From Dictyophora rubrovolvata (Eukaryota > Basidiomycota > Agaricomycetes > Phallales > Phallaceae): a stretch of DNA of 64,000 nucleotides. The stretch lies in assembly GCA_029959195.1 (NCBI GenBank), contig CP114122.1, positions 868,001-932,000 of the forward strand, written 5' to 3'. The notes beneath the pieces are model-generated. The model made no database searches. It was not told the DNA's origin and saw only the letters and a program-made list of their open reading frames with translations. The translations under genes and the position numbers were made by a program. How positions within the stretch are numbered: position 1 is the stretch's first letter; each line of letters begins with the position of its first letter. Of the stretch, positions 48,462 through 64,000 are shown one piece after another.

Positions 48462-49310
48462 GCGCTTATTGATGGTGATGTCTAATTTTGGGATAATTAG
48501 TAAGGATATTACCTTCTATTTTCATCATTCCATCCTCTTTTGCCTTTTTGATCCTAATTCTCTTTGATTGTATCATGCTGTTCATTCTTTTTGTCATCTC
48601 TTTAAATTCATTTGTTTTTCCCTCTATGTAGTTGTATAGCTTCGCTGACTCATCTGTTCCTCTATTTATCCATCTGATTCTTTATTTCCTTCTTTCCTTT
48701 ACAAATCTGGCATACAATTACTAATTGTGTTGCCACCCAAACTCCAAAAATATTTCTTTTTGTTCAGAACAGTATAAATACTGCATGTAACTACCGGAAT
48801 GGTTGTCTCAAGTTTAGTTCAGTTTAAGTCAAGTTTAAGTCAAGGTTTCATCTCTAGTCTATTTCTATGCTCATGTCTATTACTTTGGGTTACTCTGAGT
48901 GAGGCCTCAGAGTATAAACTCAACGATTCGTATTGTCATTGAAGCTTTACTAACTTTAACAGTTTACTATTGCTGTATTATCGACGGCGTATTGTCATAC
49001 CATTTTTATTGCAAATTCATATTCATCGTCCCCTTCATGCATACAAGATCTTAGGATCATTATTTTTTTGTTGTTGTTGGTTTAATATTGACACTCACTC
49101 ACTCATTATATCATATTACCCCCCCACCACTTCCTCTTCATGAAATCAGCACCAGGACCCACTCCACAGAGACTAGATGACCTCAAACAAATATCTTCAT
49201 AGTTTTTCCGATTATATATTTAGCTACGACATTTAGCTATTATCTTCAGATCGTTACAACACATGCTTGCTGACCTTTGAGACAAGTAGAATCAGTAGCT
49301 CAACTAGTCA

Positions 49311-49386
49311 TTTGCAAAATAGTTTTCCTTGACTAAGCCTCTACTGAATGGTAAGCAATGTTAGCCAAGGAAAACTATTTTGCAAA
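49311..49386. repeat. near-perfect fold-back hairpin
   Basis: TTTGCAAAATAGTTTTCCTT at the left pairs with the inverse AAGGAAAACTATTTTGCAAA at the right, extended by about four more pairs with one mismatch, around a loop of roughly 26 nt. It lies 50 bp past the end of W-3. It could be a tiny fold-back element or a transcribed hairpin. Confidence 0.7.
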
Positions 49387-51237
49387 CAGGAATAAGCACT
49401 TTTAGGTGAGAAAAAAAAAAAGAAATACAAATATCTGTTTATTCTACTATTAACAAAGAACAGAGAACAACGTACTCTTGATGTTGTGCACTTTGACCAT
49501 TTGACAATATGGGTATACCGCTGTTGGAAGTTCAAAGAGATTCGCTGTTGACAAAACCGAAATCCTTGGTAGGTATTGAGCACGATGACATTACACTGCG
49601 CTCCTAGGCCTGCAGCAAGTGTTTTCCATCAATGATGGTTTGCAGATTCATTCATTTCACAAAGGAACTGGGAAGTCAAAGAATCCCTTGAAACCAGAGA
49701 AAGAAGAGTGTGGAAATTTGCATTGTTGTAAAAAAAATAAGTGTATGGCCCTGTTAAGTTCCTGAAGTTACCGAAGATACTGGACTTCAGTTAACTCGGG
49801 CAGACTCGTGGAACTGATGTCACAGACGATTGGTGTACTGAGCAGGCTTCAACTTATGTGTTGCACCACTTACTTGTATGTGCTCAGTGATTTGCTTTGC
49901 AACACTCCACGGATAGCGGATATATTGGTCAGAGGTTCAGGACAGAGTTTGGAGTGAGTCCGGATTTAGCGATCAGATTTAGAGAGACAAAAGTATCAAA
50001 CAAGAATAGCCACGAGTCAGATGACTAGTTTGATTTCAGAACTGAAGAACTAGATACATGATTCGGGGTTATTTATACTATGGGAATGTACTAGTTTGTC
50101 AGCACTGTAGATACTAAGTCGTCACTATCTGGCATCGACCTAATATACTGTAATGATCTCTAAGATGGAAAGATGATTTAATTCGAATGAAAAATGAGGA
50201 TTAAATACAAAAGGTCCGAGGACCACAATGTAAGCTAAGGATATAATGGAAGGATTAAAAATGAGGACAAGAAAGGAGTGTCCGTATGGACAAATGAACG
50301 ATGAGGACAAAGAACCTAAATATACTCTAAATGGGTGCTAGAGACCTCGTGTAGGAAGCTGTGCTCCCTTACAGCACTGATAAAAGCAGTTTAACAATAA
50401 AACGCAATTCAGATTACAATAAAACAATAAGACTAAAACGGGAATGAGCAGATTTGGAATACAATCAGTTATTGTATTCTAATTCGGGTAATTTGGGTTT
50501 AACAGATTACTTCGGAGAAAACATAATCATAACAGATGTGACATAAGTTTCATAATCTTCAGAGTCATAATTCAGAGTAATATCGGTCAGTGGGTTTATC
50601 AGCAGATCTGGATCTTGACAGGCCCATGGGTTGCCCATTCAAGTGTTTGAGACAGAGAAAGTAGGGAGAGGATGCTTGTAGTTTGAAGGAACTGACTGCA
50701 TGTGCGATGAGTTTATATACATTTCTTTAATTCCATCAGGAGTGTCCATGAAGCAGAGTGCATCACACTTGCAAAAACAGCACCCACTGGGTGTCAAACT
50801 GAAACCAGGATTGATATTTTTTTCTTGCTTTGGTATGTACCCTAGAGAGCTTCTCTACATAAAAATATATACAGTGCTAGTCGTACAGTCCCAAACCTTC
50901 GAGGAGCTTGTAATGCTGTGGTAGCCAAGGTGAACAATGAGTTGAAACCTCGTCATATACAGATGTATCTCCTCTTTTATCCAGCTCCCGATATATCATT
51001 ACTTATATCTCCTTTCAATGTCTTTCTTCATCTCTTGTTTATTCTTTATGATTTTATGCCTCCTCCCCTCTTTCGCTATATCCCTAATAGGTTGTGACAT
51101 GTGACTCGTGACTGCCATGGGCCAGTCCACGTGTTTATGAACCTTATTTACTTGGTAGTGACATCACGCGTCACAATTTCATTCGGTCTCGTCGTTGTCT
51201 TCCCCGAGTACTAGCGAGTACTTCAAATACATTCCAC
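49387..51237. other. intergenic; possible LTR remnant at ~49.86-50.39 kb
   Basis: No gene recognised. On the minus strand, a stretch starting TGTAAGGGAGCACAGC at 50386, with a TATAAATAAC box near 50080 and ending near 49860, has the look of a solo LTR, but its ends and target duplication could not be confirmed. The last few hundred bases are the promoter of the FunK1 gene. Confidence 0.35.
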
Positions 51238-54036
51238 ATGCAGGCCTCTAGTTCCAGTCATCAGTCAACGCCTGCAAAGCCTCGATCTAATCGATCTCAT
51301 ACGACCGTATCACCTGCCCCTTCTCGCCCTCAGTCGGAGCTCATGGAACTGATCGGTTCCGAGCTCGATGACCAGACCTACGAGTTTGAGCCAGACGTAG
51401 TGGCGCGGATGTTGTCTCCCAAGCTGCCTCACAAAGACGCAGGCTATATTCCGTACCCTACCTTGACCGACTACGAATGTCTTATTGATCATCCTACTGT
51501 GCAAAATGCCATACAACGGCTCCCGAAGCTGGAATACACGGGTTGGGATGATTCGTCAGAACCAAAGAATTATCTTTCATTGGCCGACTACTTGACCAAG
51601 TGTGTTAAGATGTGTGACGGGGCTTATGACACTATCCACAAAACGTTGCCGCAAAACAGTCGTTTCAAGGTCGCAGAACGAACCAAGCGCTGGTTACCGC
51701 AGCTCTGTTTCATAAAGTATGGCAGAGAGACCGGAGACGGTATTCAAAACTCAAATGCCCTCAAGCCCGATATTGTAGGATTGGACGACTCTAAAGCGAT
51801 CACACAAGACCTGAACACTATTCGTTGTTGGTGGAACCTATCGTCTGCAGAGTTTAGGCGGAAGGAAAAAGACGTGTCCTCCCGCCAAAATTATCAAATC
51901 GTGATTGCTATGGAGGTGAAGGATAATTGGCAAGCGATGGTGGTACAATCGGGTACTTACGCTCGAGGTCTATTTGCCGCCTCCCCACTTCGCAGTTTTG
52001 CCCTCGTGATTGCGGCAAATCATAAAAAGAAGGACCTCCGGTTTCTGATTTTTCATCATGGGGGTCTTTCCGCTTCCAAGGTCGTAAAGCTCGACGAAAC
52101 TGGCTGTGGTGCTCTTCAGAAGATGTTGCTCAGCATTCTGCTGTGGCAATCAGCTGAGGATGCTGGACTTCCTACCTTCACCAACGGTCAAAGCTTCCTC
52201 CTTCCAAAAACAGCAACTATCGATATCGGTGGCGTGTGGAATATCAACCATGTCATCCATCACTCGTTGTCCACTCGCGGTCGTAACACATTTGTAGTCA
52301 GCTTGGGATCCACAAAGAGCGGCACGGAGGAACGTGAAACCCGTAGGTATTTGACGAGAAAACAAGCCCCGCGTGTGGCTAGCCCAGCATCACAATGTGA
52401 GTGCACTGACTTGTTCCTGATCGTTGGCTGATCCTTTATTTGCAGTAACTCAGGCATCGTCAAGCAGCCTTCAGGTCAATAGCGGAAGTGGGAAACGCAG
52501 TTCAAACACTAAGGGATCTTGTGAGTAAATCTTTCGTCCTAAGATTACAGCTCTATATCTGTTTGCATAGCCACCAGGGACTCCCCTAAGAGGAACGCAG
52601 ATGAAGGTAAAGCTTTTCAATTTATGTTCACTGTCATATAACGCCACATACCTGTAGCAATACTTGATCCCATTTCGCACCGCGAGAAGAGACACCGTCC
52701 CTTAGCTGTAGTTACACCTTCAAACGTCATTGCATCAGAGCACAAAACATCTCTACCGTCTACACTTGTGGTAAAGTGCTCCTGGCCAAATGCAGCAAAA
52801 GAGGAGGTGGAACCAAAAATGTATACTGCTTGTACAAATAACTTTGGTACTCCCCAGTCTCTGGGCTCATTTGTTGCATGCATCCGTGAAAATCAACCAA
52901 TGTGCAACTCCATTTTCCTGCCTCCAACGGGGGAAAATATCAGCAAGTACCATTGGCCTGTTATTACCTTTGAGGGAAAACCAACGCCACCACCAAAAAT
53001 GGTAGACTGTCGCACACTCTGGGTCACAGTACTCGCTGATGAAGGACAGAATCTTGATGAATGTTCTAACGCACTAGACCTATGTGAATGTCTCCTGCAT
53101 TCCATGATTGGTATGCTTTTTTCTCTCTTTCTCACACACTTCTCTGACATGTACACTAGGCTGGCTCTCTGCGTATCAACGCGGATACCTGCACCGGGAC
53201 ATTAGCATCGGCAACTTGATTAAGCTCGCCACACCTGTATCTCGTGAGGCGTTCAATGCCCTCGGAATTATGAAACTCGTGACCCCTCCAGAGGAGCAAA
53301 AGAAGCAGGACAAAACAGGCTCGAGCAACGAGACGGCGTCGGAATACCAGGAGCTGCTCACGGTTGCTCAGGACTTAAATACTGCCTTGACTCAGTATGA
53401 GTTAAAGACTGAATTCAAGGCCATCGTTATTGATGGAGACATGGCGACTTATATCCCAGATTACTTCAATTCTGTACACGATAAGGGGGTTTTCTCCGTA
53501 CGTTGCCCCATTTATCATTCACTATGGGTTTGAGGTTCAATTCACTATAGGGTACCACTGAGTTTATGTCGACACAACTTCTTCGTGCAATGTCGCTTAA
53601 ACAATCCTATCTCCATTCTCCATGGGATGACTTGTGGTCTTTCTTCTGGACAGCCCTTTGGGCAACCCTGTACAATCATCACCACCGGGGTACGGCCGAT
53701 AGTGAGAACGAGTGGCGTCGTTGGTTATGTGATGGGAGAACGCTTCGCGAAGATGTGGCGATGTCCATCAGAGATAATTCGGGCGTCGACGAAGAAGAGA
53801 TATATTCCCTCATCCTCCGGCAGATGGCGCCGTTACTCCGTCAATGGTACATTTCTTTGACTAATCGGAATTTCAGATGGACACAGGAGCTGAGGAGGAA
53901 GAGCAATGCAAAACCAGATGAAATTTGCATGCTGTTCCACAAGTTTGCATGTACTGGTGTCCTGGATTTCGTTCGTATTTATGTTGAACATGTCCAGATT
54001 CTTAACAACGCCCTGGCAAATGAGGTCGTGCGTTGA
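51238..54036 (+). CDS. FunK1-type protein kinase
   Basis: Exons 51238-52396, 52446-52520, 52571-52606, 52658-53110, 53160-53497 and 53551-54036 give 848 residues. FunK1 is an expanded family of kinase-like proteins in mushroom-forming fungi. The N-terminal third (through about residue 380) is a globular domain usual for the family; a Ser/Lys-rich linker follows. The kinase part has the ATP-site-like LVVKCSWPN, the catalytic loop YLHRDISIGN (HRD at about 586-588), IDGDMA in place of DFG, then GTTEFMS and SPWDDLWSFFWTALWA. The HRD Asp and loop Asn are kept, so activity is plausible. Predicted soluble; substrates unknown. It sits at the edge of the transposon island. Confidence 0.88.
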
Positions 54037-55192
54037 TAATTCATGTGATCAATTGATACCTAAACGAAGATTGTCTGTTAATAGTGATCTAGTACACTGG
54101 CAGAATTTACGATGGTTTTCCCGTGAGTTTAATTGCGCCAATCATTGGCCAATCACCATTCCGTTAGAGTACCGTGTTCAGTATATCTATCAGGTCATGG
54201 AGTGACCGGGAGTCTGGCCGAAACCATCTTTATTGTTAATCGTAAGGGCGGCAAATCCATCCTTCAAAAGAGAAAAGAGGACGAGGGTGTGTAAGTAAAG
54301 TGTCGAGTTGAACCTGTTGAAGGCGGCGAAGGCCGAAGGCAGGTAGGTACTCGAACTCAAGCTTTGATTTTGGTTAGCTATAATATCTGTTCACCGCTTG
54401 GTGCTCAGGAGTGCTGCGGTCGTGATTCAAAGATTTCAATTTCTTTTCGGCAACAGGCTATCGTTGTTGTCGACAGTTTGGTTAATCAAAGCAAAATAAA
54501 TGGAACATGGTGATACTCTGTGATATATTTAAGGAGCTCAAGTCCGTTTCAGTATGTAACCTAGTTTAATCGGCGCTGTTAAAGATGTTTAATTTGGAAA
54601 ACTTGCCGTTATTGAAATAGCTGTCAGTTTACATACGCCAAACACGGTAGTCCGACCTGTGACGGCCATGAGCGTTTGCTTCCAGTGGTTAGAAGATATG
54701 AACCTAATTGTGTTCCGGGTGCTAACCATTTCGTAAGTTTTTAAAAATCCCTTCTTCAAAGTCGGTAAGAATAATAATGAATTTTTGATTGATAGCTTTA
54801 TTGGGATAATCCGGACAAGTTTTTGGAAATGGTTAAACGCTTGATGATGTGAAATGGAATCGGAGAGCGTTTATATGTACGCTGTAATTGTATTGATAAA
54901 TATTCGTATCTTGTACACCGCTGAACGTTGAAACATGACGTCGAAATCGACGTGTTTTCTTCTCCATAATGGTGCAACATGTCGGCGTGGTATTGGTGGC
55001 TCTAAGCGCGTTCTTAGTTTTGTGCCATGAAACAAAAGAAAGTTCCCCGATAAAAGCTCCTTTCCTTTAAGTCCTAACTTTTCTGGTCGCGCGTATTTGA
55101 CATGTGTCGTCGTCGAGAGAGGGATCTTAAAATAACTGCATATTACGTAAGTCCCTGGACCCTTTGCCTTTACCACTCGGCAAGAAACTCTT
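54037..55192. other. intergenic upstream of PP4
   Basis: About 1.15 kb holding the FunK1 3' flank and the PP4 promoter. Minus-strand frames at 54.8-55.2 kb have no recognisable content. Confidence 0.35.
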
Positions 55193-56706
55193 ATGAGTCT
55201 CCTAGATAGGTCAGTTATTCAATCTATCTACCTCTCCTTTCTCTCAAAATAAAACAAATAATCAAACGAAGCGCTAAACATATAGACACATCGAACAGCT
55301 CTTACGCTGTGAACCCATATCCGAAGCAGCTGTAAGACAGCTATGCCTGAAAGCTCGTGAAATTTTGATAGAGGAGGGAAATGTGCAGAATGTGTATTCT
55401 CCTGTTACTGTAGACTGAGACTATCTTCCTTTTTTTTGACGGTTTACTAATTGAATTTTTCTTTTTTCTTTTTTCTTTTTCTTTTTTCTTTTATGAAGAT
55501 ATGTGGCGATATCCACGGTCAGTTTTATGATATGCTGGAGCTGTTCAGAGTTGGTGGAATGTGTCCTTCGACGAATTATTTGTTTATGGGTGAGTAGTTA
55601 TGCGTTGTGCAGTGTTTCCGTGCTTACTCTTGCTTTACCATATCGGTATTTTTTCCTCCAGGCGACTTTGTAGATCGGGGATACTTCAGCGTCGAAACAT
55701 TTCTACTATTACTAGCCTACAAAGTCCGCTATCCAGATCGCATCACTCTAATTCGAGGCAACCACGAATCCAGACAAATCACTCAAGGTGAGAGTTCTTG
55801 TCAACCGGCAAGGGGGGGATAACGCGCTGACTTTCGTCCTGAATTCTAATTCATGCGCAGTATACGGCTTTTACGACGAATGTCAAAGAAAATACGGTTC
55901 TCCCAACGTATGGAGATATTGCTGTGAAGTATTCGATTATCTCGCTTTGGGTGCTATAATCGACGGTCGCGTTTTCTGCGTACACGGAGGTCTTAGTCCC
56001 TCACTAACAACCATCGATCAGGTAAACGTCATCTTCTTAAAAAGGTTGTACTTTTTTTTAATATATACGCGTTTAGATACGTGGTATAGATAGAAAACAA
56101 GAAGTTCCCCATGACGGAGCAATGTGTGACTTACTATGGTCAGACCCAGACGGTTGGTCCCGGTCTCATCCTATCCCATCCTATCCTACATAATCTCAAC
56201 ACGTTGCTTTTAAAAATTCCTTTTTCCTTTCCTTTCCTTTCCTTTTCCTCTCCCTCTTTAGAGATCGAAGGATGGAATATATCCCCTCGAGGCGCTGGAT
56301 TCCTATTCGGAGGGGATATCACAAAAAAGTTCGCGCACGACAATGACATTGACTTGATTGCGCGCGCGCATCAGTTAGCAATGGAGGGGTTTAAGATGAT
56401 GTTTGATAGAACGATTGTCACTGTTTGGAGTGCGCCGAATTATTGTTACCGGTATGACTTCTTTCTTCTTTTTCCCCAATTTTGTTGGCGTGTTTTTGAA
56501 TGCCTTGATTAGGTGTGGTAATGTAGCCTCTATATTGGAGCTGAACGATCAACTACAACAAGAGTACAAGGTGTTTTCGCACGCACCTTTAGTAAGACTT
56601 TTGAAATTTGATTCAAGCCCAAACAGTATCTCATACAGTCCCTTTTTGTGTTCAGAGCGTGCGTTCTATCCCGGCCAAACGGCCGCCACCAGAATACTTT
56701 TTGTAA
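55193..56706 (+). CDS. PPH3: protein phosphatase 4 catalytic subunit
   Basis: Nine exons, 55193-55209, 55286-55409, 55499-55589, 55662-55787, 55861-56021, 56077-56152, 56262-56451, 56513-56591 and 56656-56706, encode 304 residues, close to the 307 of human PP4c. Metal and phosphate motifs are complete: GDIHG (50-54), GDFVDRG (78-84), GNHE (110-113), then ICRAH-like IARAH and [11 protein letters not shown]. The product ends in EYFL, the carboxymethylated tail of PP2A-like enzymes. Features such as [13 protein letters not shown] and the [15 protein letters not shown] end favour PP4 over PP2A or PP6. It acts with regulatory subunits in DNA-damage recovery and nuclear signalling. Exon 1 is only 17 nt. 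Intron 2 contains a long C/T tract. Confidence 0.93.
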
Positions 56707-57177
56707 TGCTGTCAAGAAGAAGAAAAAAAGGTCATCCGATGCGACTATCTATCTCATTTGTACCAAACGATACCTCGGACTCAATATTTTACTTACGCAG
56801 TTATGTATTTTTAGTTGTAACACAAAAGAATGCGCAGCTCCCTGTTGTTCTCACACAAACGTGCAAACGCGGGATCATCATGTCGAGCTCCAAAACAACA
56901 CAAACAGTTTCCGGCATTCTTCAAAATAACATCAACGTTGACACCCCTAATAAGATTGTTTGATGAATAACGGTAGAAACACAACACATTACTAAATAAA
57001 TAATTGAAATACGCATTATAACGCCAAACAACAGGAGAAGGATAATATCACCATCGCAGGGGTATGTATATATCCAATAATTTTCGAAAGAGAAAGAGAA
57101 AGAGAAAGAAAGCGTCAATGCTTTTCGTAAAATCGTAAAGGAAAGAGAGGAGCGCCATTGATCAATAATACCACACA
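56707..57177. other. intergenic between convergent PP4 and ERT1 genes
   Basis: 3' flanks of both genes, with a short GAAAGA microsatellite at about 57087-57112. No gene. Confidence 0.4.
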
Positions 57178-59851
57178 TCAATGTCGTATAAAGTTACCAA
57201 CTATCATACTAGGAATCCCCCAAGTATCTCGTCGAATCGTGAACGAAAAGCAACAATTAATAGTCGCTTGTTCAGTCGGTTCCGACATTCCCCTTTTAAT
57301 GCCCCCATAATTGTACGAGTTTGAATTCGGCGCGGCTGTACAAGGAAAAAAATGCCAGTAAAGTCAGTTCGTTATACCCAAAAGTAAGCCCTCAGCTGAT
57401 GATGTACATACCTCCGGATCCTCCCATACCCAAATTCAACAACAGATTAGGCTTGTATCTCAAAACACATGACGTTAAGACAGCTTTTTGGCCGGTGTCA
57501 AATGCTACGTGGCCGTATTTCTATTTTGAGTTTGGATCAGCCGTTTTTGGGTCATGAGACATACATCAGAAAGAAACAAAGAAAGAAAAAACGATCATAC
57601 CTCCCAATAATTTACGGCAGACTCTTCTGCCATCAATTCATAAATACAAAGTTTGCCCTGCATTACGCGATTTCTTGAGTTTAAGGGGAAAAAAGCGAGA
57701 AGAGAAACGGATTATACTAACATCTTGTAGCATACGTCCTTCGACGCCTACAAGCTCAGCAAACTCCCGGTTTCCTTTATAAATCTCTCCAGTACGTCGC
57801 CATAGACATGCTGGAATACCCATAGCAGAGAATACACGGTCATAGTCCAAGAGAAGACGCTCAAAAGCTTCCTCTATAAATACAAGGTCCTGCATAATCA
57901 AGCTAATAAGATACGTAAACGAGATACAGAAGACATCGACGTTACCATATCGGTTAAAGATTGAGCAATACTCTACAAAACATGGTTATCTCATTTATGG
58001 CTGAAAGTAAGAAGAAAGTGTCCCTTACTCGGAACTTAGGTCTTAATACAGATAACGGGGCTAATATTTGTTGTTTAGAATCTTGTGATACACTAAATAC
58101 CGTTAGTTCATCACCTGTATCATATTCCGGAGAAAGAGGAGACCGAACTTACTTCCGGTCCATCCAACGAGACAACCTCGCATATCCTTTAACGTAATTA
58201 TAAGGTTTTAACAATCCGGCTTCATATTTGCTATGTATTACTCGTGCCAAACGTTCATCACGGGAGCCTGATTCCTGATCAGCAGCTGTAAGCAGGAATT
58301 GTTCCGTTTTCGTAGCTGCTGGAAGAATAGGCGATGCCGGAGGTTGTGGTGGATGCTGTGACTGGGGTTGTGGAGGCTGGGGCTGAGGCTGTGGCTGTGG
58401 CTGAGGTTGCGGCTGCTGTTGATGTTGGTGCTGTTGTTGGTGTTGGGGTATATGTTGTTGCTGTGGAATTTGATGAGGATGTTGCGGGGGGTGTTGAGGT
58501 GGGATGTGATGTACTGTGAGCTGTTGAGGTTGGTGGTGGTGAGGTAAAGGCGGTTGCGGTTGCGGTTGCTGTTGAGCTGGTATTGATGCCGAAGATGGGG
58601 GAATATCCGGGGGCATCGGTGGTGGAAAAATATTTTGCGGTGCTCCAAAAAAGGAACGATCATCCAATGATTGGAGGAAGTCACTTGGGTAAAGAGGGGT
58701 GTCAGCCCGGGTGCAGAAACTTCAAAGTTGGTACCCACGTTAATACAGCAAACTCGTTCCCAGCATTTTGAGATCCGTATGGAAAAGGAGCTTGAGTGAC
58801 TATAGGCCAATTGGAACCGGGCGTCGAGTCTGGAGGCGCCGTGAGGGTTTGCATATTGTACGGTAACTGGCTATTATTGTCTGGTGCTGTGAAAAGAAGG
58901 AAAGAAAACACATACATCATTGAGCATTTAAATAGAAGACGTTGAAGAGAAACGACGACGCAGTAAGACGCGACGTCGGATCAGCTCACCTGGAATAGGA
59001 TAAGGGTCTTGCAGATTAGAACGGGATATGGAGGAAGCTGATGCATTGTTGTTTGCAGCCGAGGGCTCCCGAACTTCTCGTTGGGAAGGTTTGACCTCAT
59101 CGTGACATAAATGTCCAATTTCACGTTTGATGCTTTTGTGGAAAGAGAGAAAAAATTAAGGTTTGTTCAAGTCAGACAAGATTAATCGAATGATATCGCA
59201 GGATCTTACCATCTCTGACAAGGCTACGGGTGAAACCGCGTCAGCAATGTACCACATAAAGACAATAAAACCACAACTAAGAAAAATAAAGAATGCGCAA
59301 GGCGCAAAGAACAGTGACATGACAATCGTCGTATTCACTCACCCGCCCGGCATCACAAGTCATATGGGACCGTCTGGAAAGAGAAACGATGAGAAAAATG
59401 ATAATTTGAAAATAAGTGTAAGGGGAAAAGGAGAAAACATCCGCCATTCTCGGGACAAGTTGGGTTTGAAAGAAAAACATGTTAATAGGCTTGCTAACCT
59501 GCAATAGACACATGCATGATCCACCTTTCTGCGTTTCGTCTTCTTTTTCGCTGCTCCTGCAGCAGAGGAATCCTCTATTTCATCACCACCACCACCTTCC
59601 CCATCGCCCTCCTTCTTGCCCCGTCGTTTAGCTTGGACTCCCTGATTTTGAATAGCACCAGCATTAGAAGCGACAGCAACTTGAGCTTGGTTTGGATCGT
59701 CTCTTCTGACTGATTCCTCGCTAGCCAAGTTGTGCAAAGAAGTTGCTGTGCTAGAAATAATCGGGTTCGACGCGGATTGTGAGATAATTGGAGATGCGCT
59801 GGTGGCAGCTGATACTGGAACAGACGCAACGGGGAGCAATCTGCGTTCCAT
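57178..59851 (-). CDS. ERT1: transcription activator of gluconeogenesis, ERT1/AcuK type (Zn2Cys6 + PAS)
   Basis: Twelve minus-strand exons, 59851-59499, 59373-59343, 59223-59210, 59132-58990, 58886-58739, 58683-58153, 58092-58029, 57972-57946, 57889-57722, 57657-57601, 57520-57412 and 57335-57178, give 600 residues in frame. A Lys/Arg stretch (KKKTKRRK) leads into the zinc cluster ACVYCRRSHMTCDAGRPCQR with the rest of the CX2CX6CX5CX2CX8C pattern (Cys 114-142), spread over four exons including one of 14 nt. Then comes a Gln/Pro/His-rich low-complexity region, and a PAS-like domain (ERLLLDYDRVFSAMGIPACL, WRRTGEIYKGN, ELVGVEG). Family members switch on PEP carboxykinase and fructose-1,6-bisphosphatase on non-sugar carbon. 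The start ATG is the first in frame; a further 5' exon cannot be excluded. Confidence 0.9.
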
Positions 59852-60462
59852 CCGCTGGCGCGCAGTGACGAGACAAAAAAGAGAATGTTATTCCCTCTCC
59901 CTTTTGTAATCTTAGTTTTCGTTTTAGTGCCAGAATCCTCCACCTCCTTCTGAGAGGAAAACACTGTCCTCGATATGTCGTGAGCAAGTTGGTACGTGAA
60001 TTGTGGGAATATCAGCCCAAAACAAGCATATTCAAATGGGTCCCCATGGATCGTTTAAAGGCTAGTTTTCAGGTTTATTGCATAATACTACTTACGTATA
60101 CAAGAAAACTACTACACACGGCACCATGATAAATACAGGTTATAAAAGAAGAAAAAATAATCAAAGATGGAAGAGAAAATTGAGGTTGATAGTTATTGCG
60201 GGGAACGTCAAGGGAAGAACGATAAGCTAAAAGTTCTACAAGTCATAGATCATGATCACATTAGGACATGTCATCTCTTCTCCCTGGGATCAATAATCAA
60301 GAAATAATCAAGAAAGAAGAGGGATTGAGAAAAAGAAAGAAAGAAACGACGCCGTTACAAATCGGACTCGGAGGCGTTTATGCCAAAAAGAACTATATTC
60401 TCTTCCGAAGCCTATCTCTCCCTTCAATCATGTGGCCTTCACTCCCCTCCGGAACTTCACGT
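59852..60462. other. intergenic: ERT1 promoter and GH1 3' flank
   Basis: About 0.6 kb, with no reading frame that stands out. Confidence 0.35.
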
Positions 60463-63961
<3,499 letters not shown>

Positions 63962-64000
63962 TTACAAGTTATCATTGTTAGTGAGGACGAGAGGATGGTG

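Larger units (their letters stand above)
45518..49258 (+). mobile_element. W-3 repeat, interrupted by Z-2, Y-4 and Y-5
   Basis: TGTCGCACACC at 45518 to AGATCGTTACA at 49258. ORF-A (from about 45642) and the ORF-B region (from about 46414) are recognisable but broken. Z-2 (46595-47193), Y-4 (47233-47638) and Y-5 (48052-48456) lie inside; the remaining W sequence between them still aligns with the other copies. The 3' region from about 48770 carries the TATAAATAC box. Confidence 0.65.

Noticed and set aside
49858-50386. Additional solo LTR
   Set aside because: TATA box and one TG end look right, but the second end and a target duplication could not be established, so it is not called as an element.
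58334-58519. + strand Val/Ala/Gly-rich frame
   Set aside because: Antisense shadow of the Gln/Pro/His-rich region of the ERT1-type regulator.

Overview
This is nuclear DNA from an agaricomycete (mushroom-forming) fungus. The genes carry many 45-70 nt spliceosomal introns and micro-exons. The families are typical of the group: class I hydrophobins, a FunK1 kinase, DUF6533 membrane proteins and a Plavaka transposon. Gene models were spliced by hand from GT..AG sites; most close in frame over their full length. The two DUF6533 genes have one unresolved junction each.

Left arm, 1-27 kb (genic): the 3' end of an acidic Ser/Thr-rich protein; two divergent hydrophobin genes; a small frame-disrupted hypothetical gene; a PH/EF/X/Y/C2 phospholipase C; a small coiled-coil/proline-rich protein gene that no long open frame reveals; then a duplication cluster. 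The cluster holds two MIC10 (MICOS) genes flanking two tandem DUF6533 membrane-protein genes. After it come two tandem AMP-forming ligase genes, the first degenerate and followed directly by a 375-bp MITE, the second apparently intact.

Middle, 27.4-49.3 kb (transposon island): a Plavaka DNA transposon with an apparently intact 919-residue transposase. Its second, acidic ORF is split by a 9.3-kb nest of LTR-type repeats. Further repeats follow to the right, including part of a Ty3/gypsy gag-protease region. I distinguish four repeat families: X (~860-905 bp), Y (~406 bp), Z (599 bp) and W (~2.2 kb). W is the oddest: each copy carries two linked ORFs of a family I do not recognise.

Right arm, 51-64 kb (genic): a FunK1-type kinase, the PP4 catalytic subunit, an ERT1/AcuK-type Zn2Cys6-PAS regulator of gluconeogenesis convergent with PP4, and a 16-exon GH1 beta-glucosidase without a signal peptide. 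No tRNA, rRNA, CRISPR or prokaryotic operon structure was seen.
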